A DNA stretch of 64,000 nucleotides from Demequina sp. NBRC 110051 (GCF_002090055.1 NZ_BBRH01000010.1:1-64000); one strand, 5' to 3'; numbered from the stretch's first letter, positions 1 to 9,067 are shown. Numbers and translations are program-made. The notes: generated from the letters alone by a model not told the origin.

Positions 1-2
1 AC

Positions 3-596
3 CTAGAGGCGGCGCTCAAGCCGGGCGGCGAGGGCCGCGCGCGCGGCGGGCCACTCCGCCGCGATGATCGAGAACACCACCGTGTCGCGCAAAGTGCCGT
101 CCCTCCAGACCTGATGCGCGCGTAGGACGCCGTCCTGCTTGGCGCCCAGCCGTGCGATGGCGGCGCGGGACTGGTGGTTGTGCCAATGGGTGCGGAATTC
201 GACCGCGTGACAGCCCAGGTCCTCGAAGGCGCGGCTGAGGAGCAGCATCTTCGCCGCCGGGTTCACGCCGGTGCCCTGGACCTCACGCCCGATCCAGGTG
301 GAGCCGATCTCGAGGCGGCGGTTGGGCTCGTCGAGGTGCAGGTACGTCGTCATGCCGACGGCTCTATCGCTGCGCGGGTCGACGATGGCCCACGCGGCGA
401 TCTCGCCCGCCCGCTGCCGCGCGATCCTGGCCGCGACCTCGTCGCTCATCTGGTCGGGCGAGGGGACCGACGTGACCCACGTGCGCCACAGATTGCCGGC
501 GACCACCGCATCGGCCAGGTTGCTCGAGTGAGCCTGACTCAGCGGCTCAAGGCGTGCCAGGTCGTGGATCAGCGTGGGGGAGTCGGAGAAGGACAT
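3..596 (-). CDS. GNAT family N-acetyltransferase (RimJ/RimL type)
   Basis: Complete 197-residue GNAT protein, presumably moving an acetyl group from acetyl-CoA to an amine or protein N-terminus. The acetyl-CoA pyrophosphate loop is visible as REVQGTGVN near residue 105, followed by the helix NPAAKMLLL and the C-terminal strand RTHWHNHQSRAAIARLGA typical of RimJ/RimL-like enzymes. ATG at 596 is preferred; an in-frame GTG lies two codons upstream at 602, and neither has a clear ribosome binding site. It faces away from the polymerase gene at 1010. Substrate cannot be read from the sequence. Confidence 0.85.
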   Translation of the reverse strand: MSFSDSPTLIHDLARLEPLSQAHSSNLADAVVAGNLWRTWVTSVPSPDQMSDEVAARIARQRAGEIAAWAIVDPRSDRAVGMTTYLHLDEPNRRLEIGSTWIGREVQGTGVNPAAKMLLLSRAFEDLGCHAVEFRTHWHNHQSRAAIARLGAKQDGVLRAHQVWRDGTLRDTVVFSIIAAEWPAARAALAARLERRL

Positions 597-640
597 GCGC
601 ACACGCTAGCGGGCGACGCGCCCGGGGCCAGGCATGAGAC

Positions 641-679
641 GACCCCGGCGTCGCAAGGGGGGCTAGCGACACCGGGGTC
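641..679. other. Imperfect 14-bp hairpin upstream of the GNAT gene
   Basis: Arms GACCCCGGCGTCGC (641-654) and GCGACACCGGGGTC (666-679) pair at 13 of 14 positions around an 11-nt purine-rich loop. There is no T tract on either side, so it is not a classical intrinsic terminator. It lies 5' of both divergent genes. Confidence 0.5.
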
Positions 680-1009
680 GGATGCCATCGAGGCGCAGCT
701 CGCATCGGGGGGGAAGCGGCGCGCCATTCACGCATCTGCACCATCATGTCACGAATGGGCGAATCTTGTCACGCCACGCCGCAGGATTTCGCGAGGAATT
801 TTCGTGCCGCTCTGCCGCCACTCCACGAGGAGATCACCGACCCGCATCGCCCGCTTTACCAGACAATTCGTGCGCGATTGACGGCCCGCGGGTACACTCG
901 GGCCTAGGTCTCGTCCGCGCGTGTCACTTCTCGCGCCGGCGATCGCGCGTCCAATGTCGCCTCGCCGACCACCCCAATCCCTCGCATCATGCCCTGAGGA
1001 GGACGCGAC
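680..1009. other. Gene-free stretch before the polymerase gene
   Basis: No supported gene here. TGTCACG occurs twice in the same orientation, at 747-753 and 767-773, exactly 20 bp apart, with CGAAT copies between them. This could be a tandem operator for the downstream gene, but nothing links it to a known regulator. No convincing -35/-10 pair was found. Confidence 0.4.
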
Positions 1010-2446
1010 ATGAGCACCCTGACCGCCCGTAAGGCAGCCGTTTCGTGGCTGACCTCTGCGCGCGGGCAGGACGCCATCGCGGTGTGGTCGATCGTGTTCT
1101 TGATGTCGGGGCAGGGCTTCCGATACCTGCTGGGCATGGCGCTGTACGGCGTGCTGGCGCTCGTGACGGTGGCGGCGGTCGTCATCGCCTTCCGGCCGTC
1201 CGCCGCGCGCATGAAGCTCTCGGTGGTGGTCCTCGCCTTCGTCGCATTGACGGCGGTGAGCGCGATCTGGTCGGCGACGCCCACCGTGACGGTTCTGGCC
1301 TCGATTGTCACGATCGCGACGACATACTGCGCGATCGTGACCGTGCAGCAATTCGGGACGTCGCGATTCCTTGAACTGCTGTACCGGGGCCTGCAATGGT
1401 CGCTCCTGCTCGGCATTGGCTTCGAGCTGTATGTCACGGCGTATGTCCATCACGCCGTGCGCCCCCTGGTGGGCGATCTGGACGCGATGGCGGGGCTGGA
1501 CGAGAGTTCGTCACCGTTCCTGTGGTCGGAGAACAACCTCATCGACGGCGGCCCCATCCAAGGCTTTGTGGGCAACCGCAACCCGTTCGCAGCGATCGCG
1601 CTCCTCACGGCCATCCTCGCGCTGATCCTGTACCTGGAGCGTCGCGTGAGCAGGCGCAATGCCTTCATCACGCTCGCGGCGTCCGCTGCGGTGCTGCTTC
1701 TCACTCAATCCGCGACCGTCGCCGTGATGGGGCTCGTGGTGGCGGTGCTGTTCGGCTGCGCCGTCGTGGTGCGCGCCGCCGACACCCATGCACGCGCCAA
1801 GCTCTCCATGTACGTCCTGGGCGTGGCGAGCCTCGCGGGTTGGTTCGCGCTGCGCTACAAGGACCTCGTGCTCAGCATGCTCGATCGCGACTCCGACCTC
1901 ACCAATCGCACCGAGATCTGGTCACGCGTCATCGACATTGCCTCGGAGCGCGTCGAGGGTTGGGGGTTCGTCGCCTACTGGCCCGTCTGGGCAGAGCCCT
2001 ATTCGACAGTCGTCGACGAGACCACAGAGCGCGCCACGCACGCCCACAACGCTTTCCTCGATGCCTGGCTGCAGCTCGGTGTCGCGGGTCTAGTGATCCT
2101 GGTGTTCCTCGTCGCGTCTGTGTTCTTCAGGGCCTGGGGCGTGGTCCAGCGCGGCGAGAAGAACTCGTCGTGGATCCCCGTGGGCTGGGTGCTGCTCATC
2201 GCCGCGCTCGGCACGCAGGCCCTCTCGGAGTCCCGCCTGCTCGTCGAGGGTGGCTGGTACCTCCTGGTGGCCCTCACCTGCATGGTGCCGGGCATGGTGG
2301 CCATCACACCGCGCACGCCGCGCCTGGCCCGCACCGGTGCCGGGCAGCCGGTGCCGCGACGCACGGTGGGTCCGGTGCGGCCCCTGCCGGGGCACCGCCG
2401 TCGCCGGCGCGCGGCGCGCGGCCCTGACGACTCCAGCGAGGCTTGA
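1010..2446 (+). CDS. O-antigen ligase/Wzy-like polysaccharide polymerase
   Basis: 478-residue polytopic membrane protein with about ten hydrophobic segments and a basic Arg/Pro-rich cytoplasmic tail from about residue 435. The family features are the extracytoplasmic stretch with GFVGNRNPFAA near residue 185, the TNRTEIW segment near 300 and the HAHNAFLD motif near 345, as in the Wzy_C/O-antigen-ligase superfamily that joins lipid-linked glycan repeats outside the membrane. The start is well supported by AGGAGG seven bases before ATG. No other glycan genes adjoin it, so the polymer (capsule, exopolysaccharide or wall glycan) is unknown. Confidence 0.8.
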   Translation: MSTLTARKAAVSWLTSARGQDAIAVWSIVFLMSGQGFRYLLGMALYGVLALVTVAAVVIAFRPSAARMKLSVVVLAFVALTAVSAIWSATPTVTVLASIVTIATTYCAIVTVQQFGTSRFLELLYRGLQWSLLLGIGFELYVTAYVHHAVRPLVGDLDAMAGLDESSSPFLWSENNLIDGGPIQGFVGNRNPFAAIALLTAILALILYLERRVSRRNAFITLAASAAVLLLTQSATVAVMGLVVAVLFGCAVVVRAADTHARAKLSMYVLGVASLAGWFALRYKDLVLSMLDRDSDLTNRTEIWSRVIDIASERVEGWGFVAYWPVWAEPYSTVVDETTERATHAHNAFLDAWLQLGVAGLVILVFLVASVFFRAWGVVQRGEKNSSWIPVGWVLLIAALGTQALSESRLLVEGGWYLLVALTCMVPGMVAITPRTPRLARTGAGQPVPRRTVGPVRPLPGHRRRRRAARGPDDSSEA

Positions 2447-2452
2447 TCGAGC

Positions 2453-2470
2453 CCCGCTGCGTTTAGCGGG
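2453..2470. terminator. Short hairpin between convergent genes
   Basis: CCCGCT (2453-2458) pairs with AGCGGG (2465-2470) around GCGTTT. It overlaps the ppgK stop codon and lies between the convergent polymerase and ppgK genes. It is weak and has no T run, so this is only a possible terminator. Confidence 0.3.
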
Positions 2471-3293
2471 CGGAGGCCGCGGCCTTCTTCTCAGCCTTCT
2501 TGTCGGCCTTATCGGCCGCCTTGCGCTTGGCCTCGTCGCGCTGGAACGACTCGTGCGCGAAGGCTGCCGCGCCCACAATGCCGGCTCCATTGCGCAGCTC
2601 CGCGGGCACGATGGGTGCGCGCAGGGTGAGGTTCGGCAGGAACATGTGGTGCGACTTCGACACCCCACCACCCACGATGATGAGGTCGGGCCACAGGAGC
2701 CTCTCCATCTCGGAGTAGTACTTCTGGAGGTTCTTGGTCCAACCCTCCCAGTCGAGGCCAAAGCGATCACGGGCGGACTCCGCCGCCATGATCTCGGCGT
2801 CCTGGCCGTCGATGAGGATGTGGCCCATCTCGAGGTTGGGCACCAGCGTGCCGTTGACGATCAGCGCGGTGCCAATGCCCGTGCCGAGCGTCGTCATGAG
2901 CACCGATCCGTCGCGGCCGTGGGCGGCGCCAAAGTGGTGTTCGCCAAAGCCCGCGGCGTCGGCGTCGTTGAGCACATAGACGTCATGGCCGGAGTAGTCC
3001 CGAATGATCTGGCGCAGGTTGGTGCCGATCCACGAGTCATCCACGTTCGCGGCGGTCTTCACCACGCCGTCCTGGACCACACCAGGGAAGGCCACGCCCA
3101 CCGCAGTCTTGCGGCCCGGTTCGAAGCGCGCGATGCACTTCGCGACGGTCTTCGCAATGGCCTCCGGTGTGGCGGGGTCGGGGGTGGGGATGCGGTAGCG
3201 CTCCTGGGTGAACTCGCCGGTCTTGAGGTTGACGGGGGCGGCCTTGATGCCGGTGCCGCCGATGTCGACGCCGAGTGCGATGTGCTTGCTCAT
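2463..3293 (-). CDS. ppgK: Polyphosphate glucokinase
   Basis: 276-residue ROK-family kinase that phosphorylates glucose with polyphosphate (and usually ATP) to glucose-6-phosphate in the cytoplasm. The N-terminal phosphate loop DIGGTGIK is at residues 10-17, the catalytic aspartate lies in NDADAAG (Asp110), and [10 protein letters not shown] starts at 136. The C-terminus is a Lys/Ala-rich tail, as in actinobacterial PPGKs. Its ATG overlaps the stop of the upstream map gene as ATGA, so the two are probably translated together. Confidence 0.9.
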   Translation of the reverse strand: MSKHIALGVDIGGTGIKAAPVNLKTGEFTQERYRIPTPDPATPEAIAKTVAKCIARFEPGRKTAVGVAFPGVVQDGVVKTAANVDDSWIGTNLRQIIRDYSGHDVYVLNDADAAGFGEHHFGAAHGRDGSVLMTTLGTGIGTALIVNGTLVPNLEMGHILIDGQDAEIMAAESARDRFGLDWEGWTKNLQKYYSEMERLLWPDLIIVGGGVSKSHHMFLPNLTLRAPIVPAELRNGAGIVGAAAFAHESFQRDEAKRKAADKADKKAEKKAAASAR

Positions 3294-4171
3294 GGCAGTG
3301 TCAGGACCTCCGGGCCTTCCTCAGTGATGACAATGGTGTGTTCAAACTGGGCGACCCACGAGCCGTCGTTCGTCGTGACGGTCCAGCCGTCATCCCACTC
3401 GTCGGACTCCTCGGAGCCCATGCACAGCATCGGCTCGACGGTGAAGACCATGCCGGGTTCGATGACGTCGTCGTGGTACGGCGCGGCGTCGTAATGGGGG
3501 ATGACCAGGCCCGTGTGGAAGGCGGGACCCACTCCGTGGCCCGTGTAGTTGCGCACCGACTCGTAGCCGAACCGGGTCGCGTATTTTTCGATGACGCGGC
3601 CGATCACATTGACCTCGCGGCCCACGCGCGCGGCCTTGATGCCGCGCATCATCGCCTCGTGCGTGACCTCGACGAGTTGCTTGGCTTCGGGTGATCCCTC
3701 GCCGGCGATGAACGAGCCGCAGTTGTCGCCGTGCACGCCGTTCAGATAAGCCGTGATGTCGACCTTCACGATGTCGCCCTCTTCGATCACGGTCGAGTCG
3801 GGGATGCCGTGACAGATGACCTCATTCACGGACGTGCACAGCGCCTTCGGGAACGGCGGGCGACCGGCGGCACCCGGATATCCCAGCGTCGAGGGGTAGG
3901 CGCCGTGGTCCAGGACAAACTCGTGGCCTATGCGGTCCAGCTCATCGGTGGTCACGCCAGGCTCAACGTGGCGACCCACCTCGGCAAGCGCCTGCGCGGC
4001 GATCTTTGCGGAAATGCGGATCTTCTCGATGGTCTCGGGGGAGTGCACGTCGCCGCCGTCCCATGACGCCGCTCGCTTGCGACCCACGTACTCGGGGCGG
4101 GCAATGCCCTTGGGGACGTCCCTCCACGGCGACACCACGCCCTTGCTGATGTTCTCGCGCACGGGGCTCAT
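3290..4171 (-). CDS. map: Methionine aminopeptidase, type I
   Basis: 293-residue metalloprotease that removes the initiator methionine from nascent proteins. The pita-bread fold ligands are visible: Asp in VKVDITAY, Asp in HGDNCG, His in GHGVGPAFH, Glu in TVEPML and Glu in QFEHT. The roughly 45-residue N-terminal extension with [10 protein letters not shown] resembles actinobacterial MapB. ATG at 4171 is chosen because it begins the conserved extension; the reading frame stays open 30 codons further upstream without support. It overlaps ppgK by four bases. Confidence 0.92.
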   Translation of the reverse strand: MSPVRENISKGVVSPWRDVPKGIARPEYVGRKRAASWDGGDVHSPETIEKIRISAKIAAQALAEVGRHVEPGVTTDELDRIGHEFVLDHGAYPSTLGYPGAAGRPPFPKALCTSVNEVICHGIPDSTVIEEGDIVKVDITAYLNGVHGDNCGSFIAGEGSPEAKQLVEVTHEAMMRGIKAARVGREVNVIGRVIEKYATRFGYESVRNYTGHGVGPAFHTGLVIPHYDAAPYHDDVIEPGMVFTVEPMLCMGSEESDEWDDGWTVTTNDGSWVAQFEHTIVITEEGPEVLTLP

Positions 4172-4202
4172 ACCTGGCAGTCTATTCATGGAGGCAGCAG
4201 AC

Positions 4203-4391
4203 ATGACAAGCGAAACCGAGTTCTGGTTCAACACGAAGACGCGCGAGGTCGAAGAGGGCAAGCGCAGCTCGTGGGAGAACCTGATGGGGCCCTACCCGAC
4301 GCGCACGGAGGCCGAGCAGGCGCTCGAGAAGGCCGCGCAGCGCACCAAGGATTGGGACGAGGACGACAAGGAGTGGCGCGAGGGGTCGTAG
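4203..4391 (+). CDS. Small conserved actinobacterial protein beside map
   Basis: 62-residue hydrophilic protein rich in Glu, Lys and Trp, containing FWFNTKTREVEEG and a segment GPYPTRTEAEQALEKA that looks like half of an SPOR repeat. GGAGG seven to eight bases before ATG 4203 fixes the start; an in-frame ATG at 4188 has no such site. It is divergent from map. I recall similar short proteins annotated as SPOR-domain-like next to map in other actinobacteria, but no function is known to me. Confidence 0.75.
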   Translation: MTSETEFWFNTKTREVEEGKRSSWENLMGPYPTRTEAEQALEKAAQRTKDWDEDDKEWREGS

Positions 4392-4405
4392 GGCCCTCAG
4401 CGCGG

Positions 4406-5080
4406 CTACTCGCGCCCGTCCTCGAGAGGGATGAGCATGTCGCGGAACTCGCCGGGAACGGCGTGCAACTGCCAGACGCGCTCCGCGACATCGTCGATCC
4501 CGTTGTCGAGCTGCAGCTTGGGGATCGCGCCGGGGATCACCAGCTGGCGCACGCGGATGCCCTCGTCCGTGAGCGCCTCGTGCAGCATCTCGCCGTACGC
4601 GGTCTCCGCGGGGAACGCGATCGACGTGCCGGCGAAGCCCGCGCGCGACTTCACCGAGGTGCCGCCATTGATGAGGATGATCGAGCCGTCGCCGGTCTCG
4701 CGCATGGCGGGCAGCACCGCACGCGCGGCATGCATGAGTCCCAGCGCGGAAAAGCGCAGCGCCTCAAGGGCGAGCGCGGGGTCCGTGTCGAGCACCGGCT
4801 TGAGGTAGTCGCGCGAGGGCAGCGGGCTGTACTGCAGGGCGGTGATGGGGCCAAGCTCCTCTGCAGCGGCCGCCAACGCGGCCTCAAGCTGACGGCCGTT
4901 GCGCACGTCGGCCAGGTACGGACGCGCCTGGACGCCGTCGTGGCCGAGTTCGGCGACCAGCTCATCGAGCTTGGCCTCGTCGCGGGCGATGAGGGCGACC
5001 GAGAATCCTTCGCGCCCAAAGCGACGAGCGACCGCGGCACCGAGTCCGGGACCGGCTCCGATGATGGCGAGAGTGGGCAT
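4406..5080 (-). CDS. Atypical short-chain dehydrogenase-like protein
   Basis: 224-residue Rossmann protein. The nucleotide-binding loop GAGPGLGAAVARRF is at residues 8-21, and an SDR-like IILINGG strand follows near residue 135. Where the catalytic Tyr-x-x-x-Lys should be, the sequence is AETAYGEML: a tyrosine is present but the lysine four residues on is missing. It may therefore be a non-catalytic or mechanistically different SDR. AGGAGG sits five to six bases before ATG 5080. It is followed 14 bp away by the convergent small gene at 4203. Confidence 0.75.
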   Translation of the reverse strand: MPTLAIIGAGPGLGAAVARRFGREGFSVALIARDEAKLDELVAELGHDGVQARPYLADVRNGRQLEAALAAAAEELGPITALQYSPLPSRDYLKPVLDTDPALALEALRFSALGLMHAARAVLPAMRETGDGSIILINGGTSVKSRAGFAGTSIAFPAETAYGEMLHEALTDEGIRVRQLVIPGAIPKLQLDNGIDDVAERVWQLHAVPGEFRDMLIPLEDGRE

Positions 5081-5130
5081 GATTCCTCCTTGTCCGTCGC
5101 GCGTCGATGCGCGAGCAGCGTGGGTGGGGA

Positions 5131-5931
5131 CTACGAGTCGAACGTGTGCTCGGCGGCGGGAAATTCCCCGCCCTTGACGGCCGCGACGTAGTTCGCCGCG
5201 CCGTCGGTCATGGCCTGGCCCACGGCCGCGAATTGGCGCGAGAAGCGCGGGTGCCAGTCGCCCACGCCGAGCGCATCGAGCCACACCAGTACTTGGCCGT
5301 CCGTGCCGGAGCCGGCGCCGATGCCGATCGTAGGGATGTCGAGAGCCTCCGTCACCGCGCGAGCGGCGCCGTCGACGACCATCTCGAGCACGACCGCGAA
5401 CGCGCCCGCCTCCTGGAGCGCGAGCGCATCGGCGATAAGGTCCTTAAGGCCCTGCTCGCCGCGGCCCTGGACCCGGTGACCTCCCAGGGCGTTCTCGGAC
5501 TGCGGCGTGAAGCCCAGGTGGCCGCAAAAGGGGATGCCCGCATCGGTCACGGCCTTCACCTGCGCGGCGATCCGGCGGCCGCCCTCGAACTTGATGGCCT
5601 GGGCGCCGGAGAGCTTCATCATGCGGATCGAGGACGCGACCGCCTGTTCGGGGGAGACCTCGTACGTGCCGAACGGTAGGTCGGCCACCACAAAGGCGCG
5701 CTCGGCGCCGCGGGCGACCGCGCGGGCAAACGGAATCATCTCGTCGAGCTCGAGCGGAACCGTGGACTCCATGCCGAGGACGTTGTCACCCATCGAGTCA
5801 CCCACGAGCAGCATGTCCACGCCGGCGGCGTCAAAGGACTTCGCGGTCGCGTAGTCGTACGCCGTGAGCATGGTGATCTTTTCGCCACGCTTCTTCATCT
5901 CGGCGAAGTGGTGAATCCTGACCTTCTTCAT
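5131..5931 (-). CDS. panB: 3-methyl-2-oxobutanoate hydroxymethyltransferase
   Basis: 266-residue TIM-barrel enzyme of pantothenate/CoA biosynthesis; it adds a one-carbon unit from methylene-tetrahydrofolate to ketoisovalerate to give ketopantoate. Typical sequences are MLTAYDYATAKSFD, VGDSMGDNVLG (metal/substrate site), KFEGG, GHLGFTPQSENALGG and the phosphate-handling GIGAGSGTDGQ. Full length for the family. ATG 5931 is preceded by GGAGA. The gene lies downstream of nadE on the same strand with a 53-bp gap; panC and panD are not in the window. Confidence 0.95.
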   Translation of the reverse strand: MKKVRIHHFAEMKKRGEKITMLTAYDYATAKSFDAAGVDMLLVGDSMGDNVLGMESTVPLELDEMIPFARAVARGAERAFVVADLPFGTYEVSPEQAVASSIRMMKLSGAQAIKFEGGRRIAAQVKAVTDAGIPFCGHLGFTPQSENALGGHRVQGRGEQGLKDLIADALALQEAGAFAVVLEMVVDGAARAVTEALDIPTIGIGAGSGTDGQVLVWLDALGVGDWHPRFSRQFAAVGQAMTDGAANYVAAVKGGEFPAAEHTFDS

Positions 5932-5961
5932 GGTCTCCACTCTAGGCCGCACAGGAGGGGC

Positions 5962-5975
5962 GGCCGATGCCGTGG
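5962..5975 (+). repeat. 14-mer repeat GGCCGATGCCGTGG, copy 1 (intergenic)
   Basis: Exact copy between nadE and panB. On the nadE coding strand it reads CCACGGCATCGGCC and begins 9 nt after the nadE stop codon. Confidence 0.95.
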
Positions 5976-5984
5976 TGGGCCTGG

Positions 5985-7640
5985 CTACACCTCTCGCCAG
6001 CGGCTCGTGATGGGCAGGCGTCGGTCGCGGCCGAACGCGAGTGCGGTGACCTTGGGGCCCGGCGGATACTGGCGGCGCTTCCACTCGGCGCGGTCCACCA
6101 GTTGCAGCACACGGTCGACGACGGCCTCGTCGAAGCCGCGGGCGAGCAGCTCCTCGCGGCCCTCGGCGTGCTCGACGTACGCGTCGAGAACCTCGTCGAG
6201 CAGGTCGTACGCGGGCAGGGAATCCTGGTCGGTCTGCCCGGGCCGGAGCTCGGCGCTCGGGGGCTTCTCGATCGAGTTGACGGGGATGGGCTCGACCTCG
6301 CCACGGGCGGCGGCGGCCGCGTTGCGCCAGCGCGCCAGCTCCCACACGCGGGACTTGTCGACGTCCTTGAGGGGAGCGAAGCCGCCAATGGAGCCCGCGT
6401 CGTAGATGGTCGCGTAGCCGGTGGCGAGCTCGGACTTGTTGCCCGGCGCGATGACCAGGTGGCCCTCGCGGTTGGAGATCCCCATGAGGATCACGCCGCG
6501 CACGCGCGCCTGCAGATTCTCCTCGGCCACACCGGTGAGCGCCAACTGCTGCTGGTAGGCGTCCACGATCGCCGCGATGGGCTCGACGCGATAGTCGGCG
6601 CCCAGGCGCTTCGCGAGGTCGGCGGCATCGTCTTTGGAGTGCTCGGACGAGAAGGACGAGGGCATGGACACGCCGACCACGTTCTCGCCGCCGATCGCGT
6701 CGGCCGCGATGGCTGCCGTGAGCGCCGAGTCGATGCCGCCGGACATCCCCAAAATGACCGAGCGGAAGCCGTTCTTGACGACATAGTCCCGCAGGCCCGT
6801 GACGCAGGCCCGGTAGACCTGCTCGGTATCCGTCGCAAACTCGACCACCTCGCCCTGGTGAGCCACGCCCGCCCCAGCCACGGCATCGGCCGCCGGAAGA
6901 TCCCAGGTGAGCAGCGCGTCCTCGAAGCCGGGAGCGTTCGCCAGCCACGCGCCGTCGGCGCCCACGATGAACGAGTGCCCATCGAAGACGAGGTCGTCCT
7001 GGCCGCCCCACAGGTTGACGTACGCGAGGGGAGCGGCGACCTCGGCCGCGCGACGGCGGGCAAGGTCCGTGCGCACGCGTCCCTTGCCCTCCTCGAAGGG
7101 CGAGCCATTGAGGACGACCATGAGGTCCACGCCCTGTTGCGCGACCTGCTCGACGGGGCCGCCGTCGACCCAGATGTCCTCGCAGATCACGATGCCGACG
7201 CGCCGACCGTCGACGTCCACCACGCAGGGGTCCTCGCCCTGGGCGAAGATGCGCCGCTCATCGAAGACGCCGTAGTTGGGGAGGTGGTGCTTGTTGTAGC
7301 GGGCGATGATCTCTCCGCCACGCAGCACCGCGGCCTGATTGAACGGCCGTCCGGAGGCGGCCACACCGAGCGTGCCCACCACGACGGTCAGGTGGCCCAG
7401 GCCCTCCGCGGCGAGATCGGCGGCCAGGGATGCCACTGCGGCCGCCGCGGCGCGCTGGAAGCTCCCGCGCAGCGCGAGGTCCTCGATCGGATAGCCGGTC
7501 ATCACCATCTCGGGGAACACGATCAGGCCAGCGCCGGCGGCATCGGCCGCACGCACCTGCTCGCGGATAAGCGCGGAGTTACCAGCAATGTCGCCCACAC
7601 AGGGGTTGACCTGGGCGAGGGCGATGCGGAGGTCAGCCAT
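5985..7640 (-). CDS. nadE: Glutamine-dependent NAD+ synthetase
   Basis: 551-residue two-domain enzyme for the last step of NAD synthesis. The N-terminal nitrilase-type glutaminase has Glu in FPEMVMTGYP, Lys in NKHHLPNYG and nucleophile Cys in VICEDIW. The C-terminal synthetase has the PP-loop LGMSGGIDSAL near residue 297 and ends at TSRWREV. With nadA at 61.5-62.7 kb this window carries the first committed and the last step of NAD synthesis. It is divergent from glnA2. A 14-mer repeat copy falls in the interdomain linker and encodes ADAVAG. Confidence 0.95.
   Translation of the reverse strand: MADLRIALAQVNPCVGDIAGNSALIREQVRAADAAGAGLIVFPEMVMTGYPIEDLALRGSFQRAAAAAVASLAADLAAEGLGHLTVVVGTLGVAASGRPFNQAAVLRGGEIIARYNKHHLPNYGVFDERRIFAQGEDPCVVDVDGRRVGIVICEDIWVDGGPVEQVAQQGVDLMVVLNGSPFEEGKGRVRTDLARRRAAEVAAPLAYVNLWGGQDDLVFDGHSFIVGADGAWLANAPGFEDALLTWDLPAADAVAGAGVAHQGEVVEFATDTEQVYRACVTGLRDYVVKNGFRSVILGMSGGIDSALTAAIAADAIGGENVVGVSMPSSFSSEHSKDDAADLAKRLGADYRVEPIAAIVDAYQQQLALTGVAEENLQARVRGVILMGISNREGHLVIAPGNKSELATGYATIYDAGSIGGFAPLKDVDKSRVWELARWRNAAAAARGEVEPIPVNSIEKPPSAELRPGQTDQDSLPAYDLLDEVLDAYVEHAEGREELLARGFDEAVVDRVLQLVDRAEWKRRQYPPGPKVTALAFGRDRRLPITSRWREV
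6878..6891 (-). repeat. 14-mer repeat, copy 2 (in nadE)
   Basis: Exact copy, read on the minus strand as GGCCGATGCCGTGG. It encodes Ala-Asp-Ala-Val in the linker between the two nadE domains. Confidence 0.95.
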
Positions 7641-7687
7641 GCGCCAACCCTATCCGCCGCGGTGCGGGCGCCACGCGCGTGCCAGGC

Positions 7688-7703
7688 GTTACGCGGATGT
7701 CAC
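7688..7703 (-). promoter_or_regulatory. Possible GlnR half-site pair upstream of glnA2
   Basis: GTTAC (7688-7692), six bases, then GTCAC (7699-7703); on the minus strand GTGAC-n6-GTAAC. Both match the GTNAC half of actinobacterial GlnR sites and the 11-bp periodicity is right, but no GAAAC half is present. It lies 23-38 bp before the glnA2 ATG. Weaker than the site upstream of glnA1. Confidence 0.4.
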
Positions 7704-7725
7704 GTGGATAGGGCAGGATGGGCCC

Positions 7726-9060
7726 ATGGACAAGCAGCAGGAATACGTGCTCCGCAGTGTCGAGGAGCGGGACATCCGGTTCATCCGGCTGTGGTTCACC
7801 GACGTGTTGGGTGTGCTCAAGTCGGTGGCGATCGCGCCCGCGGAACTCGAAAACGCCTTCAACGAGGGCATCGGCTTCGATGGCTCGGCCGTCGAGGGGC
7901 TGACGCGCGTGTACGAGGCGGACATGCTCGCCATCCCGGACCCGTCGACGTTCCAGATCCTGCCGTGGCGCGGCGCGCGTCAGGGCGCAGCCCGCATGTT
8001 CTGCGACATCCAGACGCCCGACGGCGAGGCGGCACTGTCCGACCCGCGTCAGGTCCTCAAGCGCACGCTGGACAAGGCCTCGGAGCAGGGCTTCACGTTC
8101 TACACGCACCCTGAGATCGAGTTCTACCTGCTCGAGAAGCCCGAGCCTGGCGAGGCCCCCAAGCCCGTCGACAAGGCCGGCTACTTCGACAACGTGCCGC
8201 GTGGCACCGCGCACAACTTCCGCCGCGAGGCGATCACGATGCTCGAGTCGATGGGCATCTCGGTGGAGTTCTCGCACCACGAGGCCGGCCCCGGCCAAAA
8301 CGAGATCGACCTGCGCTACGCGGACGCGCTGTCCATGGCGGACAACATCATGACGTTCCGCACGGTCATCAAAGAGGTCGCGCTCGAACAGGGCATCTTT
8401 GCCTCCTTCATGCCCAAGCCGCTGTTCAACGGCCCGGGCTCGGGTATGCACACCCACATGAGCCTGTTCGAGGGCGACCGCAACGCGTTCTACGAGGCGG
8501 GCGCCGACCACAACCTGTCCCCGGTGGCGCGCCAGTTCATCGCGGGCCTGCTGAAGTACGCGCCCGAGATCACCGCGATCACCAACCAGTACGTCAACTC
8601 GTACAAGCGCCTGTGGGGCGGTGCGGAGGCGCCGTCGTACGTGTGCTGGGGCTCCAACAACCGTTCGGCGCTGGTGCGGATCCCGATCCACAAGCCAGGC
8701 AAGAGCCAGTCGACCCGCGTGGAGTACCGCGCGATGGACTCGGCGGCAAACCCGTACCTTGCGTTCTCGGTCCTGCTTGCCGCGGGCCTCAAGGGCATCG
8801 AGGAAGGCCTCGAACTGCCCGAGGGCGCCGAGGACGACGTGTGGGAGCTGTCTAACGCCGAGCGCAAGGCGATGGGCTACGAGCCGCTGCCGTCGTCGCT
8901 GTCGGAGGCCATCCAGGCCATGGAGCGTTCCGAGCTGGTCGCCGAGACCCTCGGCGAGCGCGTGTTCGACTTCGTCTTGCGCAATAAGCGGGCCGAGTGG
9001 GAGGAGTACCGCGCACAGGTCACTCCCTTCGAGCTCGAGCAGTACCTGCCCGTCCTCTAG
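7726..9060 (+). CDS. glnA2: Glutamine synthetase, GlnA2-type (no adenylylation tyrosine)
   Basis: 444-residue type-I GS closely resembling mycobacterial GlnA2, beginning MDKQQEYVLR and containing RLWFTDVLGVLKSVAIAP and NEGIGFDGSAVEG. Active-site blocks are HPEIEFYL, GQNEIDLRYADAL, MPKPLFNGPGSGMHTHMS and NRSALVRIP. At the position of the adenylylated tyrosine of classical GS it has Trp373 (DVWELSNAE), so GlnE should not modify it. It is followed within 10 bp by glnE, the same linkage as in Mycobacterium. Homologues range from true GS to gamma-glutamyl-polyamine synthetases, so the substrate is uncertain. Confidence 0.9.
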   Translation: MDKQQEYVLRSVEERDIRFIRLWFTDVLGVLKSVAIAPAELENAFNEGIGFDGSAVEGLTRVYEADMLAIPDPSTFQILPWRGARQGAARMFCDIQTPDGEAALSDPRQVLKRTLDKASEQGFTFYTHPEIEFYLLEKPEPGEAPKPVDKAGYFDNVPRGTAHNFRREAITMLESMGISVEFSHHEAGPGQNEIDLRYADALSMADNIMTFRTVIKEVALEQGIFASFMPKPLFNGPGSGMHTHMSLFEGDRNAFYEAGADHNLSPVARQFIAGLLKYAPEITAITNQYVNSYKRLWGGAEAPSYVCWGSNNRSALVRIPIHKPGKSQSTRVEYRAMDSAANPYLAFSVLLAAGLKGIEEGLELPEGAEDDVWELSNAERKAMGYEPLPSSLSEAIQAMERSELVAETLGERVFDFVLRNKRAEWEEYRAQVTPFELEQYLPVL

Positions 9061-9067
9061 GGTCGCC

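Noticed and set aside
880..898. TTGACG...TACACT as a promoter for the polymerase gene
   Set aside because: The two boxes are only about 9 bp apart, too close for a sigma-70-type promoter.
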